A DNA stretch of 22,541 bases, from NCBI GenBank assembly GCA_004151065.3, contig NWUY0300045401.1, forward strand, positions 24,648 to 47,188. The letters are read 5' to 3'. Numbering within the stretch: the stretch's first letter is position 1; each line of letters opens with the position of its first letter. A program made the position numbers and the translations under genes. Source of the stretch: Larix sibirica (taxonomy: Eukaryota; Streptophyta; Pinopsida; Pinales; Pinaceae). The notes beneath the pieces are model-generated. The model saw only the letters and a program-made list of their open reading frames with translations, made no database searches and was not told where the DNA came from. This document shows, piece by piece, positions 1-10,418 of this stretch.

Positions 1-480
1 TACAAGTAAGTCCCCTTTCAAGACTTGTTATGGATATCTGCCACCTTCACCTCTAGATGTTGTGTATGGGAAACATGGGGAATATAATGATGGCACAATA
101 GGGGAAGCATTGAGTGCAAAAACAAATCATAGACAAGATTAGGGATATCCATTTGCAAGTACAGTAAAAACTTCAGAAATCATAGGAAAAATACACGGGC
201 ATGCATTATCACCATAGGATTGAAAAGATATTCAAGGTAGGAGATTGATCTTGGGTGCAACTAAATAAGGAAAGGTTGTAAGGACTTGGCAAGAAAATCA
301 AGTCTTTGAGACATGCTTGTACCTAAGAAGCACAAAACATCCCTATAGGGTCAACAATAACCTTGCTAGGTTGGATTAAAAGGGCAATTGCTAGGGAAGG
401 TCAAGTGGTGCTCTAGGTAGATTGTTGAGGAAATTTATATGCATCACCATCGAAGTTAAAAGCTTGTGAGGACCAAAATC
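1..480 (+). pseudogene. Ty3/gypsy integrase C-terminal region, decayed
   Basis: Frame 2 from position 2 reads the motif YGYLPPSPLDVVYG (about 29-70), which is the conserved block after the integrase core of plant Ty3/gypsy polyproteins. A second block at about 219-320 reads RIEKIFKVGD, a stop, SWVQLNKERL, a stop, then GLGKKIKSLRH. This matches the GD-x-VW-x-HL-x-KER segment of the integrase C-terminal domain in this superfamily. Integrase would insert the reverse-transcribed element into nuclear DNA. There are several stops and at least two frame changes, and the 5' part lies outside the window, so it cannot encode a working enzyme. Two of the stops stand where R and Q codons are usual, consistent with C-to-T change. 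A polypurine tract and LTR start follow directly, as expected for the 3' end of such an element. The lineage within gypsy is not resolved. Confidence 0.85.
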
Positions 481-485
481 CTCTC

Positions 486-497
486 AAAATGGGGAGG
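486..497 (+). other. Polypurine tract of the gypsy element
   Basis: The sequence aaaatggggagg is purine-rich and is followed immediately by TGT at 498. This is the usual arrangement of a plus-strand priming site just upstream of a 3' LTR. It lies directly downstream of the integrase remnant on the same strand, which supports the call. Confidence 0.7.
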
Positions 498-957
498 TGT
501 GGTTTGATATGGATCGCTATATGTTTTGTCATCCTTTTTGGTGTTTGTGGGGTGGAAAATCAAAGTTGTGCACTTGTAGGGGCTATTTTCGACATTGATA
601 TTGAATACTATTCGGCATGGTTAAAGTTGTAAATTGTTTGTTTAAGATCTTAAACAACCTTTTTTGGGGTAAAACATTGATCAAATGGGTGTAGTTAATT
701 TTCCACACTATTCTCCTTGACGAGAGATTTCGAATAGTCTAAAGAACACATCAATTCGAGTATGTATGAGAAAGTTATGCCTCAATAAGTTGACCTATGT
801 TTTGATCACTTTAAGTGCCAAGTGGAAGCCACGTTAACACCTATTATTCACATATTCAAAGTTAGCTATGTATGGACTTTCAAGAAGATTCTAGAGTATC
901 CAAAACCCTAACCCTAATAGGAAGTTAGGGAATCTAGAAACCCTAACCTTAACCTTA
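498..957 (+). repeat. Proximal part of gypsy 3' LTR
   Basis: The segment starts with TGTGG directly after the polypurine tract and has no coding signal, as expected for LTR U3 sequence. Two telo-box-like AAACCCTAA motifs occur at 903-911 and 938-946. It stops abruptly at the pentanucleotide tail of the LINE at 958. The expected U3/R poly(A) signal is absent here but appears after the LINE at 3566. I infer that the LTR was split by the LINE insertion. No 5' LTR is in the window, so the LTR cannot be confirmed by pairing. Confidence 0.55.
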
Positions 958-960
958 ATA

Positions 961-973
961 TAAGATAAGATAA
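961..973 (-). repeat. LINE 3' pentanucleotide tail, copy 1
   Basis: The plus strand reads taagataagataa, which is about 2.6 TTATC units in LINE orientation. It marks the 3' terminus of the LINE and its junction with the LTR-like sequence to the left. Confidence 0.7.
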
Positions 974-2199
974 TTTTACTAAGTCGGTCAATGGGTCTAT
1001 TGAGTACAATGATGCCATTACAAAGCAGGAGCACCAAACAATGTCCTATAAATGGCAGAAGACATGAAAGGAAAGTAATGAAGAGGAGTGTGAAGTCTAT
1101 ACTAGGTCATGAAAAACATGAAAACACAAAAAACTCTTAACCCCTATCACGAGAGACAACACGGGGGTGGAGATGTACAAGATTAAAAGATCCAGTAGCA
1201 AGATGATATAGAAGTAATGAGGTAGGTCTATCATGGAATAGAGCTATCCTTGCTAACCTCAGAGGCTAAATGAAAGAAACTCAAAATATTATTTTGTTCG
1301 AAGGAAGAGTTGATGGAAGACCTGGGTTGCCTACTTTGCTGGTGTTGAGAGGAGGTAGCTCGTTGCTAAGGCCTAGGGGGTCTCGTCTGCCTCAAGGGGA
1401 GGTATTTGGTCTTGTCATGCCACTGGGATCTCGGGGGGATGGGGGAGGGTCACATGAGTCCACACTAATCTGGAGGTTATGATTGTGTTGCTATTGGATT
1501 GTCTCTTAGTGCCCTTTCTTGAGTGTAGCGTTGTGAAATAGGAGGTGATCCACTGGGTCGAATTTGGTCGAGCTTAACACTAAATAATAAGAGCTCAAAG
1601 CCTGAGGGTCTATTGAATGTATAAAGCCAAATATATATGGTCGAGATATTTGAAGAAGCTGGTGAAGGTCCAAGTCCCCTTGGAAAGGTAGTGGGACCTT
1701 CCTCTGATCTCATAGTATATGGGGCAATGGAAAATGAAGTGCTCCTTTGTCTCGACCACCTAAAGATGGCACAACTGGTAGATCATGTAAGAACGATCAA
1801 TCTAGTGGTCTGTCTCTACCCGAAGTTTCTGAGAATCCACTCAAAACTTGCTGAGGGGAATGCGAAGAGCATGTGAGCAATGGTGGAGGGTATATTGTGG
1901 TCTAATAATAAGTCCGTTTCTCATCTCCAGGAAGTGCTCAACATATAAGGGTATCTTAGGGCGTAACACGCCTCGAGGGTTAACCCAAGTAATATGGATA
2001 AGCTATTTGTAAATATCATCTCCGATGATCTTGTGCAATTCTTGTGTAGTAGGTAGGAGGTGGTCGGGTGCGTCCAAAGAATATATAGAAGGAGAGAGTC
2101 GGTCCATTTGAATGCCCACATACTCGAAGAGAATTGAGACCCCCACAAACCAACCTCAAGCACGTCTTGGAGGGCTAGATAAGGCAATAGTCTGGAAGG

Positions 2200-3368
2200 A
2201 ACAATAAGCCATGTATAAGGTACCTATCCCGCACTTTCATCGAGTCTGCAAAGCTCCGAATGTGATGTAGAAAAGAGACCAGAATAGACACTGTCTCAAG
2301 TCGGAAGGGTCGAGCACTAAACTCTTGTAGGGTGATGTGCTGAGGAACTATCTATTTGCACCAAATGATGTGTCAGAGGAGAAGAGTATGGACTCTCTTG
2401 ACTGAGGCCCAATCAAAATCCATCAAACAAGGCCCCCAAATCTTTGAGCCATATAAAACAATGGGTCGGATAAGGGAGTCTAGTCAATGAGGGCCATCTT
2501 CAACAAGGTGTCTTGAAAGTGGTGTGGGAAGCACTGTCTCTCAAGAAGGGCCAAGGATCTTTAGCTCTTGTTGACTCGTGACTGAAGGGCATGTCTCAAA
2601 CTGAAGCAGCGTTCTTAAAATTGCACTACCAAGTATGTCTAGGAGTTGGTGGTCTTGATCTCCTCCTCTTTGAAGAACAAATGAAGTTATGATAAAGTCT
2701 TCTTTGTCTCGTTGAAGATCATAACCTTTGTTTTACTTGACAGTTAATTGTCGAAGATCGTAGAAAAGAGCTAAAGCATCCAATTGTCTCTACAACCCCT
2801 CCAAAGATGAGTCTAGGAGGATCACATCGTCAACAAAAAGGAGAATAGGTATCAGAACATGGTGGAGCAAGCACCCATCGCCATCCTCGATATTCTCTTG
2901 ATGGAAGGTCTCCAACTCATCAATATAGACAGATTTTAAACAAGGTGGGGGACAAGAGGCATTCCTGCCTAACCCCAATGGTACTTCAGATGCAATCCAA
3001 AACCTTGTTAGATGTGCGAAGACGACCAAGGATTGACTCATATAGGCAAATAATGGCAATTAGTAGGGTCTCAGAGATGCGAATGTCTCTAAGCCTTTGG
3101 AATAGGGCCTCTCGAGGGACATAATCAAAAGCTTTTTGAAAATCTGCAAAGCTAGTAGACTTTTAAAGAGCGATGCCGTGCCTCGTCAATGATGGCCCAA
3201 AGGATAAAAATGTGGTCAATGGTTTGATGTGTGGGTCAAAAACTTGCCTATCGTCTAGCTCTAAGATGTCTCCTCTCAATCTCTCCAAAACGCTTCATAT
3301 GAAGGATTGTAGCATAGAGTTTAGAGAATGTGTGGCCCACCATGATTGTTCGATAATTGTTGGGATTT
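2200..3368 (-). pseudogene. LINE reverse transcriptase domain, decayed
   Basis: Read on the minus strand, the fragment starts with NPNNYRTIMVGHTFSKLYAT, the conserved entry into the LINE RT fingers and palm. FADFQKAFDYVPREALFQRL follows and contains the first catalytic Asp (motif A). LLFVDDVILLDSSLEGL then carries the YADD-type motif C as FVDD, at about 2790-2860. Downstream, VLYGSKIWGPCLMDFDWASV and HITLQEFSARPFRLETVSIL match the conserved post-RT segment of plant LINEs. The enzyme would copy element RNA at a nicked target. At least five in-frame stops and several frameshifts interrupt it, so it is inactive. Stops replace the expected R and Q in the AR-x-QAGFRP region and an R in the LLLR segment, a pattern of C-to-T decay. 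Endonuclease sequences upstream are missing. Confidence 0.85.
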
Positions 3369-3690
3369 GATAATTGATAGAGAAAGGGGTTATGTTCCTA
3401 TTGTAGCAACTTTATATTCCATCACCAAGAACTACAAAGGAGTAAGATACCATAGTAGATTAGGTTTGGGAAGAAGGTGATCTTGTAGTGGGATATTTCA
3501 AATATAGTGTCTGTCTACTCTTGGGAGTTATTATTTTTCTATGTATTGTGCATTGTAATTTTACGAATAAAAGAGAAAGGCATAATTCTTATTTCTTGTT
3601 GGAGTGTCTCCCTCACTAGTTTCTCTACGGTCTATCTTGTGTCCATGATGTTCTATGGTGTGATTTTACCATTGTAGTTATGTTTTGATT
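3369..3690 (+). repeat. Distal LTR-like segment with poly(A) signal
   Basis: Non-coding sequence starts where LINE RT similarity stops. It contains an AATAAAA poly(A) signal at 3566-3572, followed by T-rich and pyrimidine-rich sequence of the kind seen in R/U5 of plant LTRs. Together with 498-957 this would make an LTR of about 0.75 kb interrupted by the LINE. The 3' boundary of the LTR (a CA end) is not clear and the join is inferred, not shown by a paired LTR. Confidence 0.35.
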
Positions 3691-3699
3691 ATCTCAGTG

Positions 3700-4780
3700 A
3701 TTTTCCATAATGAAACCTATATGCTTTTAATGTTATAATTTTATCATAGGCAATTACTGCACAATAGATTATAGTTTCACTGTGTTTGTAGTGGCATATT
3801 TAGATCCGTTGTGTGACGTTGTCCATTGGAATTTCCAAGGCAAATTGTAGGTCAAATAAACATTATAATAATCTCTCTTAATGTTTTAATTAGGTTGTGG
3901 GAATAAAACAATGATCAATAGCTATCAACAAAGAGTCCTTTAGAACCATGGCCTTCACGAAAACAAATTAAACCTTGACACGACCCTCTTTAGAATTGGT
4001 GAAACAAGCATAGGTTTCTCCAAATAAGCATATGGATAATTTATCAATAGGAACTCAAATCCCACAATGTTGTAAGAGAACAATCTAAAACAATGATATA
4101 GTAGATGATACAAAGTGTGCCAAAGTTGAAAGTGATCCCACGAAGATGCCAATAAGGCAAGAATCTTGAATAGCAACAAGATTGCTTCAAGTAAGCAAAC
4201 AAAGAATATGACCATGCATTTAACATGGTCGAAAGGATCAACAAGTGCTCTCCAAACACCACATTGCGACAAGATGGTCTTCCCATCAATAGAATGCACA
4301 TGTGCCATAGCAAAGCAACACATAAATGCTGCAAAAAAAAATACTATGAAGAAGACTTCTGTTATGGTTAATCAATAAAAAAGAATGATGAGGACTATAT
4401 CATTGGCAATGAACCAAACAAGTTGATATGAATCCCTCAGATTTGTGTTTATTATTGTCTATGATTAATCATCAATCTACATGCAATAAGTTTTCATAGT
4501 GGGCATCGATGCAAAGTCTTGTGATCTACGCTTATTAATTGTTGTTTTGTAAGAACTGTTATCATACCATTATGTGGCAATTAAAATGTCACCCCTTCAA
4601 TGTAGAGTGAAAATGCCTTCTCTCTCTATCATGAGGATTTCGATATTGATTGAGCAAAAGGTGTAGTGTCTAGTTCCCATGAATCAGTATTAGATTCAAG
4701 TTGCCATAGAAGAATCATCAAATGATCTAGGATTTGGTGCTTGCAAAACAAAAATGGTTGAGAGATACAGTCGAACAATG
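3700..4780. other. Unassigned AT-rich DNA
   Basis: About 1.1 kb without a recognisable gene. A 122-codon minus-strand frame (3955-4323) is hydrophobic, overlaps two other open frames of similar length and shows no known motif, so I do not call it a gene. The stretch could be decayed transposon sequence continuing from the coiled-coil remnant at 4790-5350, which has the same orientation. Confidence 0.4.
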
Positions 4781-4789
4781 AACTTGTTC

Positions 4790-5350
4790 ACGATGCTTCA
4801 CACAACTCAATTACAAAACTAGAATTGCTTTCAAAGTAAGTGTTAATTTTTGTAAATCAAGCCTCAAATTCACATTTAGTATTTCTAAGTTCACATACTT
4901 CTTGGACAAGGTTCTTATTGGGGTCATTCAATGTTTGGATGACTTTTTCTCTTTGACTAAGTGCAAAAGCAAAGGATTGTGATCAATGCTTAATTCTTGA
5001 TACTCGTCAAAGAGTCTTGTGTTACCACCTTAAAGTAAAACAACTTTCTCACAAAGTTGGGTAATGGTGTCGTGTAATGTATTGACTTCAACATGATGCA
5101 AGTTATGATTATCCATTTGGGAAATATTTTGCACACTAAGATTAAACGAATCACATCACTTTGTATAAGTGGCTTCGTTACGAAGTTGGGTGATTCTTAC
5201 AAAGAAACAATATCATTAAAATCTTGAGCATTAGAATCCTATGATATAGAAACCTACTTATTAAGTTTGTCAATGGTGTCCTGTACAGATGCGATGCACT
5301 CGTCATGATGTTTCTATAGAAAATATTTTTTTCCTTCAAGATCATCCATG
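4790..5350 (-). pseudogene. Coiled-coil protein remnant, function unknown
   Basis: No intact frame is present, but coherent protein-like text runs on the minus strand across several frames. In order it includes HHDECIASVQDTIDKLNK, HVEVNTLHDTITQLCEKVVL, LFDEYQELSIDHNPL, and REKVIQTLNDPNKNLVQEVC. The spacing of hydrophobic residues and the richness in D, E, N, K and Q suggest an alpha-helical coiled coil with an internal repeat: VQDTIDKLNK and LHDTITQLCEK are related. I see no catalytic motif. It may be a gag-like or accessory ORF of a transposable element, because similar decayed coiled-coil text occurs at 6620-7240 and 18440-19440 on the same strand. A host filament-like pseudogene is an alternative. 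Stops and at least three frameshifts rule out a functional product. Confidence 0.4.
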
Positions 5351-5359
5351 AAAAAAAAT

Positions 5360-6050
5360 ATAAAGAGAACTTACCACTGCCAATATGGTAGGGTTATGTT
5401 GCTAGGTGTCTCGGCGAGGTGCATGAAGTGCAAGTGTTGTCGAGGAAAAAATTCCCCAAAAGGGAAATACTAAGTGTTTTTTATTTTTATTTTACAACAC
5501 GATCTATTAACAACAATGAAATAATCTTCAACATATCAAAGGTTGGGGATTATCAATATCTCTATGTTGATACAATGTTGAAGTTAGAATAAAAGAATGT
5601 ATAGATAATAGAAGATGTATCCGTGTATCACATATATATTTGATACATAAATATATCAGTGAATAACATTAAGAGTAATATACATAATGTATACAAACAG
5701 AATAAAGTTTCATATAAATAGGCATAAGGTTTAAATCAACGACCATTAACACTTAAACCATGGTACCATTAAGATTAACGACCCCAAACAAAACCATGGG
5801 ACCATTAAAGCTATCTTGCTAATTATCAATGTGCTTTATAATTTAGCATTAAGAGTCATAAATAATTATAAATAAATCACGAAGGACTAAAAAGTTAAGA
5901 TTAATGACCATAGCAACAACAAAAATCTTTTTTCTTCCACACCCCCTCAGTTTGTAGTTTGGTTTTGGTTTTGATTTTGTAGGATTGTGGGATTGATGTT
6001 TAGGAGTTTTACTTTAAAGAATTTAATGAAGAAGAATTTAAGGAAGCATA
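5360..6050. other. AT-rich non-coding stretch with a short repeat
   Basis: No gene or motif is recognised. A local 18-bp imperfect direct repeat (AAACCATGG[T/G]ACCATTAA) occurs at 5755-5772 and 5791-5808. Tracts of A and T are frequent. This looks like old intergenic or LTR-derived sequence. Confidence 0.5.
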
Positions 6051-6059
6051 TGTTGATCA

Positions 6060-6450
6060 TAAGCTTAGTCACATGATTATCACATGGGATTTTTTAAACA
6101 GGGTGCATTGTTTGGGTTGGGTTGAATAATGTTTTAAAAACAAGTGAAACTACATAGATGAAAGTTGCTATGTAAGCAATACAAGTTAAGTACTTAAAAA
6201 AAGAGTGGAATTTTAATGGAGAAACAAGTCAAACTAAGTAAAAGAAACTTGGTATGTGAGCAATAAAAGTTAACTACTTAAAAAAACATTATTGGAAAAT
6301 TTCCATCCACAAATGGTGTATAAGTGAATCTTTTTTTAGAGCTATTTTCAAAAATTTTATTAGCTAAAATTCTTGTATGTAGAAAATATTAAATAATTTT
6401 AATATTTGACAAGGTATAAGTTGTGTTCTAATTAGTCAACATAAATATAA
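6060..6450. repeat. Diverged dispersed repeat, copy 1
   Basis: This stretch shares an ordered set of short matches with 15590-15930 in the same orientation: gcattgtttgggttgg (6106 and 15601), the aaactaagtag/aaaagaaacttggtatgtgag-type block, and the ATGTAGAA-containing block. The similarity is clear by eye but broken by many indels. It could be an old LTR or MITE family. No coding potential is seen. Confidence 0.5.
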
Positions 6451-6619
6451 AATGTTCAAAAACTTCAAAATACAACAGGGTAAAATTGCTAATTCTTGTT
6501 TAGACAAATATCTATCCCTTGGTTTTTCTAACTGTTTGTCAATAATATTCTATAGATTTGATGTCTAATTTTAACAAAACGATCACACAAAAAAGATCAT
6601 AATACATATATAAAACCTG

Positions 6620-7240
6620 AATCCCTTTTGCAAGACCATGCTCACTATGAGCTTCTTCCATTTTTGATTTTTCATGGCCCTGTAATCCTCGCATCTTTTT
6701 GCTATCCTAGTCCACTTTGTGTCCCTCTACTTCTTGTTGCATTGTCAAGTCTTGCATGCATACCTCGACTGATCCTATGGAATCCGAGGGCCTGTCCACC
6801 ATTGACTGTGAACTTCTAGCAAAACCAAGTATTAGTTATAATGCATGTACACCACAAAGACCAATTTATCCACCCATCTTCTTTGAGCTTCAATTTTAGC
6901 GTCCATGTCATCATATTGAGCTTGTTGGGTATCAATATGGTTCACACTGCTTTGATTTCGATGAAGAATCACACATCTTGTAATGCATCGAATTGCTTAA
7001 CCAATGACCTTAAAATTTTTCTAAGATCAAGGACCTCACACAAAACACATTTCCCAATGTGATTATGCTCCACCATAGAATCGCCTAGAAGATTTCGAAA
7101 GCCTATCTACAGAGCAATTATTTTATCCAATTGACTTTTGTTGACAAATCTCAGGTGAATAGGCTCATGTATACCAGAGGAATCCACATGGAAAAAAACA
7201 ATTGGACCCCAGAGACCTAAATTGCACAAAGACAAGGCTT
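6620..7240 (-). pseudogene. Coiled-coil-like coding remnant, function unknown
   Basis: Minus-strand protein-like text continues through three frames. From about 7232 it reads segments such as LGLWGPIVFFHVDSSGIHEP, LRFVNKSQLDKIIAL and VLDLRKILRSLVKQFDALQD (the last at about 6990-7050). After a frame change it reads VNHIDTQQAQYDDMDAKIEA (about 6880-6940), and after another EVCMQDLTMQQEVEGHKVD and GHEKSKMEEAHSEHGLAKGI. The charged, heptad-like character suggests a helical protein. No enzyme motif is visible. The remnant overlaps or abuts the tandem duplication at 7238-8170. Stops and frameshifts mean it is not functional. It may belong to the same element family as the coiled-coil remnants at 4790-5350 and 18440-19440, but this is inference from composition and strand. 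Confidence 0.4.
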
Positions 7241-8170
7241 ATATTGGGTCAAATGCTCTCATTTGTTATCCCACCTTGAATGTCTTTTAATCCACAACAT
7301 TCCAAAAAGCAAACATGCTTTGCTTAACACACCCTGGATCACTGCACTAGAGTGAGAACAACCTTCATGAAACAAACAACAAAATCCACCACCTAGGAAA
7401 CCCAAATTATCTCACATGCAACGAATGCACCCATCGCATCCACCATAATTTCACCCCTACAACATATTGAATGGAATGATGGGTACATGGTATGGGGGTG
7501 GCATTAACTGCCCGTGCCCGAAATTCTCCCTTTTGTAAGTGTCCATCATTGATCAAATTGAAATGTGAGTAATATTGTAGTTTAGTGACCTCATGGAATT
7601 AAACAAGGGGTGGGGTCACCCCCTTTTTGAACCATCACTCCTTTTGTTAGATTTACCGTTGAAGTAAGCATATCATATGATTGGACATTACAACCTCGAA
7701 GGATATAAAATTCAATATGTTCAAAGCAAATGATCATATCCCTAATTCGTGTGGAATATCTACTACTCCATAACATTCCCAGAAGAAAACAATCCTTGCC
7801 TAACACACTCAGAATCACTATACTAGAGTGAAAACAACCTGCACGGAACAAACAACAAAAACCCACCACCTAGGAAACCCAAATTATCCCACATGCATGC
7901 ACCCATAGTATCCACCATAACTCCCCCCGACAACAGATTGAATACAATGGTGGGTATGTGGGATGGGGGTTGCATAACTCCCCGTGCTCAAAATTCTCTC
8001 TTTGGCAATTGTACATCATTGATTCAAATGAAATATGACTAAGGCTGCAGTTCAATAACCTCATGGAATTAAACAAGGGGTGACCCCATCCTCATTTTGA
8101 ACCATCACACTTTTTGCTAGATTCACTAATAAAATACCCATATCATCGTGCTAAAATCATACCCCTAATT
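7238..8170. repeat. Tandem duplication of a ~470-bp unit
   Basis: Copy A runs from about 7238 to 7718 and copy B from about 7719 to 8157, with the start of a third copy to about 8175. Anchors include ccaccacctaggaaaccc at 7386 and 7863 (period 477) and cctcatggaattaaacaagg at 7589 and 8059 (period 470). The copies differ by many substitutions, and copy B has lost about 50 bp near its end. Minus-strand frames of 92 and 68 codons lie within copy B and the A/B junction but look incidental. The unit's origin is unknown. Confidence 0.8.
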
Positions 8171-8410
8171 TGCGTTAAGTACTTGGAAAGGGGTAATGAG
8201 AAATATAAGCTTGCTAACCTAATTTGTCCAATAATAAGCAAGGAATTGCCAAAGATTGAGATCCTTTTTGCTTCCTTGACCTGCAACATCATTGAACCTT
8301 GGTATAATGCAAGAACTTTTGCTTTATTGTTCGTCATCACTCCTTGCTCCCATGCAAATGCTCTTTATTCTTGTCCATCAAGATTAATGGTACCCCACAC
8401 CTATCACTCA

Positions 8411-8455
8411 TATATATATTCTTATACTTATATATATTCTTATACATATATATTA
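8411..8455. repeat. AT-rich 18-bp minisatellite, 2.5 copies
   Basis: The unit tatatatattcttatact occurs at 8411-8428 and, with one change, at 8429-8446, followed by a half copy. It is low-complexity DNA. Confidence 0.8.
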
Positions 8456-8459
8456 CGGA

Positions 8460-9400
8460 AAGGAGCAGACTCTTCATAAGTAATTCCTATATCAGGAAGC
8501 CCGAGGCAAACAATATACAAGCTTATCTACTAAACTATAGATTGGCTTAAAGCTGGTTGATCAAGACAAAATACCACACGGTAATGACCAAAGCAAAGTT
8601 GTAAAATATGCCCGAGTCATTCAGATTCAGGTTTTGATTATATTGAGAGTCTGTAGTTTATGATTGTTTGAGATGTTATAAACTTTTATATATATATACA
8701 TTTAAAATTATTGAGCAATAATATATATATTGGTTAAATTTTAAATTTCATATAACTACAAAAAAACTAAATTCAATATAGAGAGCAAGGTTTCCACGGC
8801 CTCATAAAGATGTTAAACTTATACCCATTGTTGCAGTTATTAACAACTACAGAACTTTGTTTGCTAGAAAAGAAACTCCGTATAAATGGATTTGGATAGA
8901 AATTCATGGGATGGAAATGTATAAATGGTTGGCAACTTGGCCATCTTCACCACAAACCTCGACTGCCCGAACAATTCTGTTACTTGTGGTGTTCACCCTT
9001 AGTTACATAAATACCACCAAATTTTATCCTGGTTATCGTTACTTTCCATCCTCTAGTAGCTGCGATCAAAGCCTACCAATGAAGTAGTAAGAAAAACCAT
9101 CCTCCTAATAACTGACAAAATAATTTCCAACTGTTTGTCATAAGTTAATAGAGGACAATTCTTCCAATTGCATATCTCTAACCTTTATTAATTCCGAATC
9201 TCTCTGCTTTCTTCAGGCAGCAGAAGATCTTTTCAGCTCAAGTTTTTGAACTTCACCGACTTCTGAAGGTGTGGACATGTTTTTCAAGCTTATCTTGTGT
9301 TGACAAATATGTTATGTAGAAATGCATATCCTGTGTGGCATTTTCTAATATTGCTGGCAGACTTCTAACGTTAAAAATCACTGGACAGGTCCAGAAACTG
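8460..9400. other. Unassigned stretch, no recognised gene
   Basis: The stretch contains further TA-rich tracts (8687-8700 and 8722-8731) and short open frames on both strands, including a 76-codon plus-strand frame at 8857-9087 with no known motif. I see no splice-site series, domain or repeat match that would support a gene. Confidence 0.4.
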
Positions 9401-9429
9401 ATAACTATCTCGTTGGACTTGCCGATTGA

Positions 9430-9999
9430 GGATAATGCGTATGAGAGTATGCCTGTTTGCACATCAGAGGAACAGTGTGTACATACTATCAATCCCGAGA
9501 TTGCCAAAATCATCCTCAGTCCATGGCTATCACAATTCTGAAATTGTATTAAATAAAGGAAAACTGGGTAGTAATGAAGCATTAACACATTCTAGCATAC
9601 CATCTCAACCATCATCTGGTGGAAGTGTTCAACCGCTAGCCCATGATACAAAAGATTGGTTGAATTCTTCTCTAGTTGCCACTTTTGTTCCTATCAGTTA
9701 GTGCATGGGGTTATCCTGTTCATGAACAAAATCTAGGTTCTATGCCTGTTATCATCCTCACCCATTCAACCAACTGGGAACTCCAGGGACAGTGTTGGGC
9801 ATACCTTGTCCCTTGGAGGGAAATTCCACGAGTGTTCCAAATCTCCACGAATGTCAACATCAGTCTTAGTGTTCAGCTGAGTACCAAGGAAATGTCCAAG
9901 GGCATTTCTCAAAATAGTAATACTCTACTACAGAACCCATCCATCGAATCTTTCGAACAGACAATAGAGAATCCTATTATCTCTCTGAAGGAGGACTAA
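9430..9999 (+). pseudogene. Gene-like S/N/Q-rich coding stretch, unidentified
   Basis: Plus-strand frames carry protein-like, low-complexity text unlike the surrounding AT-rich DNA: SSIPSQPSSGGSVQPLAHDT at about 9590-9650, then in other frames HPHPFNQLGTPGTVLGIPC (about 9757-9813) and STKEMSKGISQNSNTLLQNP (about 9880-9940). The stretch is richer in GC than its neighbours and ends with a stop at 9997-9999 in the last frame. The composition (Ser, Pro, Asn, Gln, His) resembles disordered regions of nuclear or regulatory plant proteins, but I do not recognise the family. It needs two frame changes to be read through, so it is either a pseudogene or several exons with introns I cannot define. A possible acceptor (ttgttcctatcag, ending at 9698) precedes the second frame. 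Confidence 0.3.
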
Positions 10000-10173
10000 G
10001 TGTGGGAATGCATCGAGGGAAGAATCTGGTTTGAAGCAAACTAAATACGTAACATACCTTTCGGCTGACCGGTCTAGCAAAAATACACCATGCCCAAGGT
10101 TTTGTATCTAAGATTTCAGTTTGATAAGATAACGTACCTGTCGTCCAGTAAAAGCACCATTGCCTGCCTTCAA

Positions 10174-10252
10174 ATTATAGAAACTTTGTCCACCATCCCT
10201 CTGAATTTTTATCCGAAAAGTGCAGGATTATAGAAACTCTGTCCACCATCCC
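10174..10252. repeat. 26-bp direct repeat, 53-bp spacing
   Basis: A 26-bp segment beginning attatagaaact and ending ccaccatccc occurs at 10174-10199 and 10227-10252 with a single mismatch. The intervening sequence is not repeated. Confidence 0.85.
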
Positions 10253-10418
10253 ACTTCGGAATGAAAAATTTAATTGCATGAATTGGAGAATTTCAGCTGA
10301 TGCTCATAGTTATGAAGGTCACAGTTGGTGCAGCCTTATGAACTCCTGCAGATCTAAGGTGCCATAAACCAATACGACAAAAATCTATCGCCTTAGCCTG
10401 ACGAGGGAAAATTCCCAG

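Larger units (their letters stand above)
958..3368 (-). mobile_element. 5'-truncated LINE (non-LTR retrotransposon)
   Basis: On the minus strand this element begins abruptly inside the reverse transcriptase domain (about 3368), runs through the palm and thumb regions, and ends in a 3' tail of TTATC units (plus-strand TAAGA, 961-973). A tail of short repeats instead of poly(A) is known in RTE-like and some other LINE clades. The 5' truncation is typical of incomplete target-primed reverse transcription. The element sits inside LTR-like sequence. I could not see a clear target-site duplication. A second copy of the same 3' end lies at 20841-21430. The clade is not assigned. Confidence 0.8.

Noticed and set aside
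903-946. Interstitial telomere tract
   Set aside because: Only isolated CCCTAA-like units occur, not a run of the 7-bp plant telomere repeat.
1270-1876. Open frames at 1270-1482 (+), 1477-1713 (-) and 1637-1876 (+)
   Set aside because: They lie within the 3' part of the minus-strand LINE. The plus-strand ones are opposite-strand shadows and the minus-strand one is only a piece of the decayed LINE tail.
3955-4334. 122- and 96-codon overlapping minus-strand frames as a membrane protein gene
   Set aside because: Three frames overlap in the same interval. The hydrophobicity reflects T-rich codons, and no motif or conserved segment is seen.
8411-8460. Promoter TATA box cluster
   Set aside because: The TATATA runs are part of an 18-bp minisatellite and no gene start is associated with them.
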